The notes below the pieces were generated by a model that was given only the letters and a program-made list of their open reading frames with translations, was not told the DNA's origin and did not search any database. A program made the translations under genes and the position numbers. Positions 26,527 to 38,340 of a stretch of 64,000 nucleotides of DNA are shown here, piece after piece. The stretch's first letter is position 1. Each line of letters begins with the position of its first letter. Origin of the DNA: Solea solea (taxonomy: Eukaryota; Chordata; Actinopteri; Pleuronectiformes; Soleidae); NCBI RefSeq assembly GCF_958295425.1, contig NC_081153.1:12677001-12741000 (forward strand), written 5' to 3'.

Positions 26527-28437
26527 AATTACACCGTAACAAGTAATCCTGCATTAATCATTGAAACTAACTCTAAACCAAATTGACTCAACACTGGCTC
26601 GTACAGATGCTTTCATCGTGTGGTAGAAGATGCATCACGTTTTGGATTCTGCAGTCTGCATGGAAATGAAGTTGCACGGAAACACTCCTCCGCGAGCTTC
26701 TTGAACTCTTCGTGACCACCCCGAGAAAATGAATTAAACTTGCGAGTGCTGTATGATGAACCTGACACTAGCCTTCCCCCCCCTGTGGCTGTGTACAGCA
26801 TTAATGATGTAGGATGACACCAAAACTGTCCAGTGAAGGAGTGACTGGTGAGTCTGTCTTGTACAAATCATTTATAGCTGCGATGATTTATCTTCTGTTT
26901 CTGGGTCACAGCAGAAGAACGGACACATGAAGCAATTTGTCAGGATTAAAACGACTAATTGACCTGCCTCTGCTCCTTCCATGGATATTCCAGTACAGTA
27001 CAAACCATAATTGGAAATGTACACAAGTAACACATCAGAATGATGGCGTACAGTTAGAGATTAGTATTTTGGCCAATTGTTGTTTTTATTTAAACCACAC
27101 CTACATCTATAATTAGACACCTGTTGTGAATCCCAGCGTGTCCATGTCCACATACTGGAACATTTAATCAACCTCTATTGTCTACTTTCCTCCACAACTG
27201 ACTTCATGCTGTGTTGTTGAAGAACTTCTAACAGTGATTGAGAGCATGGGAAATAATTGCTGATTTGTCCATTTAAGTGAGAAGTGAGGTTATTTTTTTA
27301 TAGACTTACATTCCATTGTCACTGGTCAAAAAAAACAACATATAATCCTGGGATTAAATCAGTTTTTGACCAGTGAGAATATGTTGCGCATGGGTTTTTA
27401 TTGGCTTCAGTTCCATGGGCATTGGGTGAACACATTAGGTTTTACTAGGCAAAAAAGAATAGAGATCTAACAAAGCTCTGCTTTCATTACACTCTCTCCA
27501 TGACGATACAGCTCACCTCTGTGTTTGTTTTAATAATTTCTGTACGATTTTATATCAGGTGTAATATTTTCACCCAATTTCATCCGACAGCCTCTTCGAT
27601 TTCTCTCTGATCTGACTGCTTTCTCTTGAGCCCAGTAACACTGCCAATATGGGAACAGTGGTATATTAGTTTATAGACACATATACAATAAGACGCCACA
27701 TGTGGTCTCTGACTCTGACTGTGTGTGTTTGATTCTATGACTGTATGAACATCGTACATATGTTGCAGTGAGAAAGATGCTGCCTCAACGCCGTCTCCGC
27801 TTGCCTCGTATTTACCAAAGGCATCGCTCCATTCTCCAGAGACTAAATAAGGCAGCGAGCGCTTGATCTGCATACATTGGACTTGTAAATGTAGTCAGAT
27901 GCTGATGACAGCAGCCATACATAAAGATTAGTCTTTAAAAGTGTCAGAACTTCCTAGACGAGCTTAAGGGAATAAAGAAAGCACAGATCAGTGGACAAGA
28001 GACAGATGGGCCACAATGACACTTAAATAATGATGCATATGATTAGTTTTACTTCATATTTTCTGTACATTTTTGATTTCCAGGCATTTTGTAATAACAT
28101 AGGATGAGATAAGCACTACCACAACACATTATAAGATAAGTATTACCATAATATTTCCACTTCAATACTAAATGATTTCCATACTATTGCCGTGTTGTTA
28201 CTGTAGTAGTACTGTGATGTAAAATGTAAAATGCTTCAGCGCCACTTTATATGGAGCTTTCATCTGCCAGTCAAACTATAAACCCTCCCCTATTTAAATA
28301 AGTGGTTGAGATTGGCTCTACCTGTTTCAATATGGATGCAAATATGACTGAACGATATAAGATTCAGCAGAAGCTCACTCTCTGGTCTGGTGTCCAGGTC
28401 TGTTAGCTGTTTGTCCTTGTGGGGGAAAGATTTTCCA
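26527..28437. other. Noncoding stretch, no gene seen
   Basis: A 97-codon minus ORF at 27580-27873 is the only sizeable frame; it has no motif I recognise and no clear splice partners. Confidence 0.5.
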
Positions 28438-30272
28438 CAGTAGGACGAGGACTGACTAGAGTAGGATGAGGATTGACGACAGTAAGACGAGGACTGACTA
28501 CAGGAGGACGAGGATTGGCGACAGTAAGACGAGGACTGACTACAGGAGGACGAGGACTGACTACAGGAGGACGAGGATTGACGACAGTAGGACGAGGACT
28601 GACTACAGTAAGACGAGGACTGACTACAGTAGGACGAGGATTGACTACAGTAGGACGAGGATTGACTACAGTAGGATGAGGACTGATTACAGTAGGACGA
28701 GGATTGACTACAGTAGGACGAGGACTGACTGCAGTAGGACGAGGATTGACTACAGTAGGACGAGGACTGATTACAGTAGGACGAGGACTGACTACAGTAG
28801 GACGAGGAATGATTACAGTAGGACGAGGACTGACGACAGTAGGACGAGGATTGATTACAGTAGGATGAGGATTGACTACAGGAGGACGAGGACTGACTAC
28901 AGTAAGACGAGGACTGACTACAGTAGGACGAGGATTGACTACAGTAGGACAAGGATTGACTACAGTAGGATGAGGACTGATTACAGTAGGACAAGGATTG
29001 ACTACAGTAGGACGAGGATTGACTACAGTAGGACGAGGATTGACTACAGTAGGATGAGGACTGATTACAGTAGGACGAGGATTGACTACAGTAGGACGAG
29101 GACTGATTACAGTAGGACGAGGATTGACTGCAGTAGGACTAGGACTGACTACAGTAGGACGAGGACTGACTAGAGTAGGATGAGGATTGACGACAGTAAG
29201 ACGAGGACTGACTACAGGAGGACGAGGATTGACGACAGTAAGACGAGGACTGACTACAGGAGGACGAGGACTGACTACAGGAGGACGAGGATTGACGACA
29301 GTAGGACGAGGACTGACTACAGTAAGACGAAGACTGACTACAGTAGGACGAGGATTGACTACAGTAGGACAAGGATTGACTACAGTAGGATGAGGACTGA
29401 TTACAGTAGGACGAGGATTGACTACAGTAGGACAAGGACTGACTGCAGTAGGACGAGGATTGACTACAGTAGGACGAGGACTGATTACAGTAGGACGAGG
29501 ACTGACTACAGTAGGACGAGGAATGATTACAGTAGGACGAGGACTGACGACAGTAGGACGAGGATTGATTACAGTAGGATGAGGATTGACTACAGGAGGA
29601 CGAGGACTGACTACAGTAAGACGAGGACTGACTACAGTAGGACGAGGATTGACTACAGTAGGATGAGGACTGATTACAGTAGGACAAGGATTGACTACAG
29701 TAGGACGAGGATTGACTACAGTAGGATGAGGACTGATTACAGTAGGACGAGGATTGACTACAGTAGGACGAGGACTGATTACAGTAGGACGAGGATTGAC
29801 TGCAGTAGGACGAGGACTGACTACAGTAGGACGAGGACTGATTACAGTAGGACGAGGACTGACGACAGTAGTACGAGGATTGACTACAGTAGGACGAGGA
29901 CTGACTACAGTAAGACGAGGACTGACTACAGTAGGACGAGGACTGACTGCAGTAGGACGAGGATTGACTACAGTAGGACAAGGATTGACTACAGTAGGAC
30001 GAGGACTGACTGCAGTAGGACGAGGATTGACTACAGTAGGACGAGGACTGATTACAGTAGGACGAGGATTGACTGCAGTAGGACGAGGACTGATTACAGT
30101 AGGACGAGGACTGACTACAGTAGGACGAGGACTGATTACAGTAAGACTAGGGCCGATTAGGACTGACTACAGTAGGACGAGGATTGACTACAGTAGGACG
30201 AGGACTGACTACAGTAGGACGAGGATTGACTACAGGAGGACTAGGACTGACTACAGTAGGACTAGGACTGTT
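28438..30272. repeat. 21-bp minisatellite, about 87 units, with 714-bp higher-order repeat
   Basis: The unit resembles GACTACAGTAGGACGAGGATT (shown in part: ACTACAGTAGGACGAGGA). Since 21 is a multiple of three and units rarely carry stops, all three plus frames and at least one minus frame stay open for hundreds of codons, giving Arg/Thr/Asp-rich plus readings and a YCSQSSS heptad on the minus strand. A variant block containing ACTAGAGTAGGATG occurs at 28451 and again at 29165, exactly 714 bp (34 units) later. The first 22 units after it match in order, apart from isolated single-base changes; then copy two has lost two units. I regard the ORFs as artefacts of the repeat, not genes. Confidence 0.95.
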
Positions 30273-30504
30273 CTCTTATGTTGAGATAGAAATTCACTTC
30301 AAAACTAATATTAAAAACAAAGTCTAAATCGGTGCATAAAGCATGGGCATTCGGGCAATTTGCAGTAATGAGTCAGTTCTTATCTTTGATTTATTTTTTA
30401 TCTTTGAGTTCAGTATCTTTCGGCTGGAGGGAGGTCGTGTGAAGCATAAGTTCAGGGTTAAACTGGGGACGTGTGTGCGTTCTCTTTTCTTTCTTTTGTG
30501 CGTG

Positions 30505-31138
30505 ATGTCAGTGTGAATGAGGGCTGAGAGTTTGGGAGAGGGGAGACCAGTGATTGTAGCTGCTGAGTTGTGTGTGACTCTGAGGAGCTGGTTTCTGTCG
30601 GTGACCGTCAGTCAGCACGGAATCACTACAGAAGAAACAGAAGGTGGAGTGAGAGCGACAGTGATTTGAGCTTGCAGACGGCGGAGCGCCTCTGTGGGCC
30701 GCATTTAAGGATGTTTGACTATCAAAGCTAGGGTTATTGTGCAGGGTGTTGATGTTAAGGAGTAGATGACTGTCCTTACTCCGGCGAGTGAAGTGTGCGA
30801 TGGAGTGCTGGTCGGCTGAGAATGAGTTATGGCCCTTGAGGACCGCGAGTATGGCCGTGTTGTCTGAATATTGAGTAGCGTGAACAGAAAAGGACTCAGA
30901 ACACAAGCACGGGGGTCTCCAGCGTTGACAGGTGATGTAGCTGTGCTCAACCTGACGGCTTGAGGTTTGTTTTTGAGAAAACTGTGCAATCAGTGGATGA
31001 GAGGATGGGGGTTGTTGAGAGGGTGGAGAGTGGAGAAATCGATGGTTAAAACCCTGAGAGTAGGTTAACTCCACACAGAAAGACCTCAGTTGAACCAGCA
31101 ACTGTCTTGCTATTACTGAACCACATAGGGAAACCATA
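30505..31138 (-). mobile_element. Decayed LINE (non-LTR) reverse transcriptase fragment
   Basis: Two overlapping minus frames give reverse-transcriptase blocks: SFLKNKPQAVRLST followed by ACVLSPFLFTL (the family GAPQGCVLSPLLF block) in one frame, and QYSDNTAILAVLKG (the YADDTAIL active-site block) in another. A third frame reads LTVTDRNQLLRVTHNSAA and SPKLSALI, typical of the region after the RT domain in L2/CR1/Rex-type elements. Frameshifts and the loss of the second catalytic Asp (YSDN for YADD) show it is dead. The exact clade is uncertain. It begins about 230 bp after the minisatellite. Confidence 0.8.
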
Positions 31139-32227
31139 TGATCAATTATTTATTCATGTTTGTTCTTTAACTGAGACAAAGTAGACTACTTGTTGTCTCC
31201 CCATGATTTCGGTCCTACATCTCCAGTGACCTGTGGACAATGTAAATTGCCATGCCAGACATAAGTAGCTGTGTCTCCTGTAGCATCACGGTGTGTAGAC
31301 ATCGCAGCCATCAACTCCCTGGGTCCAGACCATCGGGAGGTCGACACTCCAGCTCGTCACTGTAAATGAAAGTGTGCAAACACATGATTAGCTCACTGTG
31401 AGTCCACGGCTCAGTTGATTGGTGTCTGTGTGACACGTAGGCTCAGTCTTCTCCACACAGTACGTGGGCAGAAAAACAAATACTTAAGACTGATGCGGAA
31501 ACTTACTTTATTAGGATAATGATGTGTTTGATTTCATCGTTAAAGGTTGGAAGACATTCAACAGTTGTCTTAAGATATAAATACTGATTTGTAAAGTTTT
31601 GTCATACATTGCCAAACAATGACAATTCCATGGCTTCATACTTTGTCAATGTTAAGAAGCTCTGCTGCCATTGCTTTCCTTTTCTAAGTGGAATAATGAA
31701 GTGGAATAAGAAAAGCCTGCAGCGCCTATAAGCGATCCCAGAGGATGGGGCAGAGGGAATGTTAGTTTCTTTAAAAATAGTAATTTGTTCTCCCAATCAC
31801 AACTTAAAATTCCCATCCTGTTATAAGTTTAAATTCAGCCTCTTTCTCTCTTTTTCATGAACACCATTTTAAGATGTCCCCCAATTAAAATAGGCTGACA
31901 TGATGATGTATGCTGATGTACTGTTATGGATTTCCTACGACGGCAAGTCAAAATATCTGCAGTGAAAAATATTAGTTCATTACATACGGTGACAGGATGT
32001 AATTTCCTGCAGGGACTCCAGCAGGACAAGAGATGTAATTAGTCTTTGAAGGTGCCAACGCAACTGTTGCTGCTCAAAAGGTGTAACAATAGTGCAGTTT
32101 ATATACTCTCCACTGACAACTCCTGTGTGGTACAATAACACTGCAATTCATCAAAAATAATTACATTTATGTCAAAACAAGTTAGTAATCTTGAAATCTA
32201 CTTTTAGACTTGAAGTGTTGGATTTGT

Positions 32228-32575
32228 GTTCTTTGGTCCACACCTCGCCTTGCAGCGAGAAGACCCGGGGTTCGAGCCCCGGTTGGAACAAGGGCCTTTC
32301 TTGCATGTTCTCCCCGTGTGTGCGTGGGTTCTCTCCAGGTTCTCCGGCTTCCTCCCACAGTCCAAAAACATGCAATGTGGGGATAAGGTAAATTAGACAC
32401 CCTAAATTGACCATAGGACTGAGTGTGAGAGTGAATGGTTGTCTCTATGTGTGTGGCCCTGCGATGGACTGGGGAACTGTCCAGGGTGTGACCCCGCCTA
32501 TCGCCCGATGTAGCTGAGATTGGCACAGCACCTCCCACGACCTTCTGGTGGAGGATAAAGCGGTAGATGATGACT
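32228..32575 (+). mobile_element. tRNA-headed SINE with L2-type 3' tail
   Basis: A B-box-like GGTTCGAGCCCCGG at about 32270 follows a tRNA-like CCTTGCAGCGAGAAG. The rest is the widespread fish L2-type tail: CCTCCCACAGTCCAAAAACATG, CTAAATTGACC, GCGATGGACTGG, CTGTCCAGGGTG and a final GGATAAAGCGGTAGATGATGACTGACTGAC. It appears nearly full length. The head lacks a convincing complete cloverleaf, so this is a SINE, not a tRNA gene. Confidence 0.8.
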
Positions 32576-32640
32576 GACTGACATTGAAGGTCCTGTGGTA
32601 GGGCAAGGTCACTGGAAAAATAAAGGATTGTTGAGTTTCA

Positions 32641-32682
32641 CGCAACGGTTGTCTTTTCCACTTGGAAAAGACAACCGTTGCG
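32641..32682. repeat. Perfect 19-bp inverted repeat (hairpin)
   Basis: CGCAACGGTTGTCTTTTCC (32641-32659) is followed by a four-base loop ACTT and its exact reverse complement (32664-32682). It lies 65 bp past the SINE tail. A partial third copy of the arm end (ACAACCGTTTC) follows at once. Confidence 0.9.
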
Positions 32683-35600
32683 ACAACCGTTTCTTGTCCC
32701 CACCAGATCAAGGGCTGAGGTAATTAATTGTTGTTAATAGGACATTCTAAAGAGTTAATTGCACACTCTAAAGTGTACCACATCCAGTGAAGAAAAAATC
32801 TCTCCCATATCAAATATGCACATCATCCGCCAGCATCATGGCGACCCTTAGAGATGCAGAAAAAAAACCAGTAACTGTACTGAGCTCCTTTCATCAGATC
32901 AGCATGGACAGAGACGTTTCCTACAGGACAAACAACTTAACTCGAGACTATTCCGCTGATATTCACTATTTTAAGGCCCTGGTTATACTTCCACACACAG
33001 CTTGCATGGACCCAATGCACACATAGAGTTAATGCTCCAAATAAACGCTACAATACCTTGAAAGACTGATCAATTTGGCCAGATCTAACAATGCTTTTGT
33101 TTTTTTTTGTTTTGTTTTTTTACAGTGCAGTCATTTTAATGCATTATTTTTGCACTGTGTTTTTACTCATACGAGGGATCATTACTAATGATCCCCTGTA
33201 GCTTCCTCCCTCCCTCTGTATTTAGCTGGAATTTGAATGGCTGACTATTCATGTGCAAAATGCATTCATTGCCTTGAAATGAACAGTTGCCACTACTTGA
33301 ATCGGCCGTGCAGCTTTACGTGTTGTCAGCACACAGCTGGCTGCATCCTGCATAAATTACGACCTGTTACGGCAGTCATGTTGCAGCTTGGTTCCAGCAA
33401 ACCAGAGAGAGAACAGTCCCGGCTATTTTTGGACATCGAGTGCTGCCCTGAATACAACCTGGTAAGAGAAGATAAGGTGCTGATAAATTATCTTCCAAAT
33501 ATAGAAGGACACAAAAGGCGTCGAGATACACATTCAGACACACACGTGGCGTAGCCTATAGTGGCGGGAAATATCAAGCTATAGTCCACTATAACAGCTC
33601 AAAACTGAAAAGTAGATTTTATTCAGCATTGACATTGTAACATGTTGTTTCTCTGCATGAAAAAACGGGTTTTTACATATCGACCGGAGTGAGAACAGAT
33701 CGGCACAAACACAGATGCTTCACTAATCACCGGAGAATCCTTGTCTCTCAGTTTCACTGACAACACAACATTGTTCTGTCAGGTAGAAAAAGCCATATTG
33801 ATTTTCTTTTTTTCCTTTGGCCATGCAAAAGCTGTCATTTATGCCATTTATGCCTTTACTGTGTTTGTATAGTGGGCCCGTTCCTTACTCAGGATCATTT
33901 GATGGTTTGCTGTAGCTGTCATGTTATTCATAAGCATGTTTTTTTTTTGGCTGCTTTTATGCCTGCAGAGATTTAACATCAAAGCAAGGATGTGTGCACA
34001 TTTGAATGACAATCCAGGATTGACTAAATCCTAGAGACAAGGGCACAAGATTAGATACAGTGATTTTGTTTTTTGGCCTTGGATTGAACCGTTCAACTTC
34101 CTGTCACACCATTGCCTCTCAAGAAACTTGGATTTCTCACGTCACAGTCATCCTCAGTATGACTCTTCTCGATCAGAACCTCACCTTAAAAAATTCATCA
34201 TGTTATTCGCTCCATATTCAAACATAGAGCTCTCCTGGGCTGCAGAGTGGCACAGAGTGGGAACATCAGGACGCCACTGATGTCAGAACGAGAAGGACCC
34301 AAGAGAAAGGTTCACATATGTCTGCTGTGAGTCATAAAGTCTGGACCTGACAGGGACAAATAGACCCGCTTTAGCCGTAAAGGCCATCTTACACTTGTGT
34401 GATGAGGAATACTGATGTTCAGCCCGATATTAACCTCCCTATCCTTGTTGCTATTTGATCCAAAGCGATTTCCTTATCCTTATTCTATTTTTTAATATAT
34501 ATATATTTTTATTTTTCTCTGCCAAGGTCCCCTCTTGTATGGAAACAATGCCCAGAATTCAAACACTGTGTCCGGGGATATTGTGTCCTTTAAACTTTAA
34601 AGAAAGGTTGTTTCACAACTCATTTTTCTGAGTCATGGAAGTATTCTATTTGTGTTTAAAGAAACGACGACTTTAAGTTCTTGTGTCTAGATAAAGAATA
34701 AAAAAAAAAACACACATCAGCCTGTGTCTGGGACACACATCGAAAGCTTTTATCAAAACTAAATCCATGCCACTATTGAGTCAAACGGCGATATGACAAT
34801 AGCGCAAATGGAACAATTCTCTTTCATAAGTCATATGCAACTGTATTTTCTAAGTTTTTTTAAAGCTTGGTACTTTACACTGATGATGGCAGTGAATGTT
34901 GACTGTAAGGTGCTTTCTCAGTTTGTTTGAGATTGGGGAAAGTCTTGCCGAGAATTATTATTCTCTCAGGTCAAACGAAGGTAGGTCTTCATCTGGCAGT
35001 ACTGGGATGGCGACTGATGTGGTGTTGTCGTCATAATTATGCCTGCTTGTTGTCGTCACTGCTGCTGTTTGAGAAAGCAGTGGGGGGGAAAGCTTTCTGG
35101 GAGATTTTGGCTGACTTTGTCTGGATTCCCAGAGTTGTTTTCATTTACTATACTTCCATTTTGTTTCATTTTCTCCCCTGACAGCGCTGCGATCACTCAA
35201 TGTTTGGGTCGTGCAGGGGATGCTGGGAAGTAATCATTTGCACGGCGTCATCTGAGGAATGAAAAGCACTGAGGTACTGACCTCAGACTAATTAGTCACG
35301 AATGTGACTGTTAAAATAAGCCTTTTCATCTGTGTGTGTGTGTGTGTGTGGGACTCCCTCCACATATTTCAGCAACAGCAGAGACTCACGATTCAGCGCA
35401 GTCCTTGCGAACGTGGCAGTGAATGTGATCTCTTTGCACTGACACAACAGAATAAAATGTAATATAAATGCAGATGCTGGGTTTTGAACTAGGTGGCACT
35501 GTTGCTTCACTTTTTCGGTGGCAGCGGTCAGTGATCAGACTGTAGCTAATCATCAGCGATGCAGGTTAATGTGTCTGTAATTCAACTGTGATATTAATGA

Positions 35601-36838
35601 CACACTTCATTCTAAGGCCACATCAGGTACGACACGCTTCAGAGAGTCAGGGTTGGTCTTTTTTTCGTACAAATGCTGCACACTAATACCTGAGCTGGAT
35701 TTCATAATCAGATTAGAGCTCAGATTGTACCTTCCCAGCTTCAAAGTGGGTCAGAATATTATGGAACGATAAAAGCAGCAGGGGGATGTGACATTTTTCT
35801 TTCTGAAGATGTCTACACTGGGCGATGCTGTGACAGTTTCACTATCAGTCTTATGAAAAGCTGCTTTTTGGACCATGCGGCTCACGTGTAATGTAAATTA
35901 ATGAATTCAAAACGCGCCCTGGCTATATTTAACAGCACGGTGCCAGTGTTTCAGGTGAAACTAGAGTAAAGTGATATGTGTATTGACTAATTCACTACAT
36001 TTATACACTTGTAAGTAGAGCTGTAACAAGCAAAGGGGGCCATTTAAACCCTCTCTGTGTGCAATTATGCAATTTAAAGCAACATGTTTGGGGTGTTTTT
36101 AGAACAGAGTGTGCAAAGTTCAGTATTTAAAGTGGTCGCTCGTGTAATTTATTGCTAATGATGCTTTATTGTATATATTCCTGACAGGTAGGCAGGTGCA
36201 TGTGAGGCCTACACCATTTTTTTTTTCTTATGATTTTGCTGCTATGATTTGTGTCCCCTTACATTGAAAAGTCCCTCTATCCACTGCAACGTTGCGGTCA
36301 CCAGATCTCAACCTAATAAACACTGGGAGGTTATGGTCCTATATTTCCCCGAGGACAAACCACTTTGTATAAGGTTTTATGTGAGGATTTGTTCATTTCA
36401 GTGCCTTTTGTTTGTGAAAGTAATACTATTTATAACCACTTATCTTTTAATAGATCTATGTCAGTGACTCCAAACCAATGTCAAATTGCATTATTAGTCT
36501 AGACAGGTGGTAGTGCTTATTATATATGGTTTTATGATTTTTTTTTATTGATGTATTTAAACTAGTATTTTTCTCTAATATCTTTTATATTTGGTGAGTA
36601 CTTAATTGTTACTTTTAAGTGTTTTCTTTGTTGGATTTTAGGGGTTTTATACTTTCTCCTGTTACATCAGTATTCATATTCAAACAAATGCGACATCAAA
36701 CTAATGCCAATCAAACTCTGCTTCTCTAGAGTAATAGAATACGTCTCCATGTGTTGGATTTTAGGGGGTTTTATATTTCATATGAATATTTTCAACTAAG
36801 GCCTTATACTTCTTTTTTTTCAATAGTTTGCATGTCAT
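32683..36838. other. Noncoding stretch, no gene seen
   Basis: Mostly unique-looking, AT-leaning sequence with small homopolymers and a (GT)n near 35330-35350. The 105-codon plus ORF at 33237 is Cys-rich but unsupported. Confidence 0.5.
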
Positions 36839-37075
36839 CCAATTCAATTCAATTTTAATTCTATAGTGCCAAATTACAACATACATAATCTCAAGGCACT
36901 GTACATGGACAACATAATAGAGAGCACAGAAACCCAGCAATTCACACAATGAGCAAGCATAAGGCATCAATTAGAAAAAAAACAACTCCCTTTTAACAGG
37001 AAGAATCCGTCTGCCTCGACCGGTTGGGGTGAAAGAAAAAATGGGGGACAGTAAGGGGGAGAGAGGGAGGTGAGG
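36839..37075 (+). repeat. Dispersed teleost repeat (unclassified)
   Basis: AATTCAATTTTAATTCTATAG, CCAAATTACAACATACATAA, TCTCAAGGCACTGTACA, GCAATTCACACAATGAGCAA, AACTCCCTTTTAACAGGAAG and CTGCCTCGACCGGTTGGGGT occur in this order, matching a repeat that is very common in fish genomes. No coding capacity. Confidence 0.6.
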
Positions 37076-38159
37076 TAGAGATAGAAGAGAGAGGTCCTGT
37101 GACCCCTTCACTTGAAACCAATGCCAAAATAAATAATCCACTTAGAAGGACAGGACACACCCAATTTCAGTGCATTTTACATTTAATATGAATATTTGAC
37201 ATTTAGGTCATTCTCAAATCCAAGTCAAAATTTAATACACATATGCAAAAATACATGTTTTTTTCAATGTCAGGTGACAAGTATGTATTATTAAGCCCCT
37301 GTGTGACTTCCTCTTTGCACTAGAAAATGACATGAACTCGTCTGGAAGAGCACAGCAGTCTGTGATGATGTGCCAATAAGCTGCCTATTTACACACGCCA
37401 CAGAGCACTGGTGTAATATTAGGACTAGATTTGCAAGAATCAATAAAACAGGTTTGTAGTTCAGCCCGTTCAAATACCAAACCGAGCCATCGTTTTCCGT
37501 GTGTGTGTGTGTGAACGTTGTAAACAAGCCTCATTATATCCACCGTATGTTCCCTTTTGTGCCGCGCGCAGCTGCCCATGCAGTAGTTGAAAGGGGATTG
37601 CCTGTCCAAACAGTGTTTGAAGCCATTACATGCACGGTGGTGGACAAACATACAAAAACGGCACCTGAGTGAATGAGTCTCCTGTCCGCAGTAAGTATTC
37701 TGGTGGCACAACACACCTGCAGGAGATTACCTTATATAGGAATTCATAGCAGTTCTTAGCACACTACGAATTACCTGTCAAAGCTCGTCATGCAGGGCAC
37801 CAGGGCTGTGCGTGGGTCCTGGAACTGAGCTCTGGTGATACTCAATTATAGCAGGACTAAAGGCGTCCAGTGGACGGAGGAAATGGGGGCAGCAGTGGTG
37901 ACATGAGACGGACAGCGGTGCATGAAATTGTCATTCTGTTTTCTGGAGAGTTGGTACAGTACGCCTTTCAGATGCAGGTCACAACAGAGAAAGCTTTGTC
38001 TGGATTGGTCTTGTAGCTATTTATGACACTTAGAAATAGAAACTTGTCAGTTTCCATGCGGTCACTTTCCCGACTGTCACCACCATCGTTGTAGCTGCTG
38101 AGATGCAGAGCATCCACCGTGCCAGAGGGGGAGCTGTATATCTGAGAGCTGGCCTATCT

Positions 38160-38340
38160 ATTACGTCACTTCCAGGTACCTGGCCAATCACAGGACAGTG
38201 GGAAAGCTCTCGTTGGCTGGCCAATCACAACACAGTCCACGTTCTGGGGGTGTGGTTTTGGTCTGAAACAGCGCGGCTGACGAGAGCGTCAGTGAGGAGA
38301 TATTTTGATCGGCTCGTTTGCAGCGATTAGGAGGTTTTTA
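38160..38340 (+). repeat. CCAAT-rich, CpG-containing repeat-like segment
   Basis: CTGGCCAATCACA occurs twice, at 38182 and 38217, near CTTCCAGGTACC and ACGAGAGCGTCAGTGAGGAG. Such paired CCAAT segments occur in dispersed fish repeats. The overlapping 75-codon ORF has no family signature. A promoter role cannot be excluded, but no exon follows. Confidence 0.4.

Noticed and set aside
27580..27873. 97-codon minus ORF as a gene
   Set aside because: No known motif, no splice partners, and length is within chance expectation for a 64 kb window.
28438..30272. CRISPR-like array
   Set aside because: Units are contiguous 21-mers without unique spacers, in vertebrate DNA.
28290..30284. Long overlapping ORFs of 170-330 codons on both strands
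   Set aside because: They are readings of the 21-bp minisatellite. Several frames are open at once and the sequence has no non-repeat domain, so coding is not supported.
30508..31137. 209-codon minus ORF as a host gene
   Set aside because: It contains the RT active-site block in one frame and other RT blocks in other frames, so it is a LINE relic.
32250..32300. tRNA gene with B box GGTTCGAGCCCC
   Set aside because: It is the head of a SINE that continues into an L2-type tail; no complete cloverleaf.
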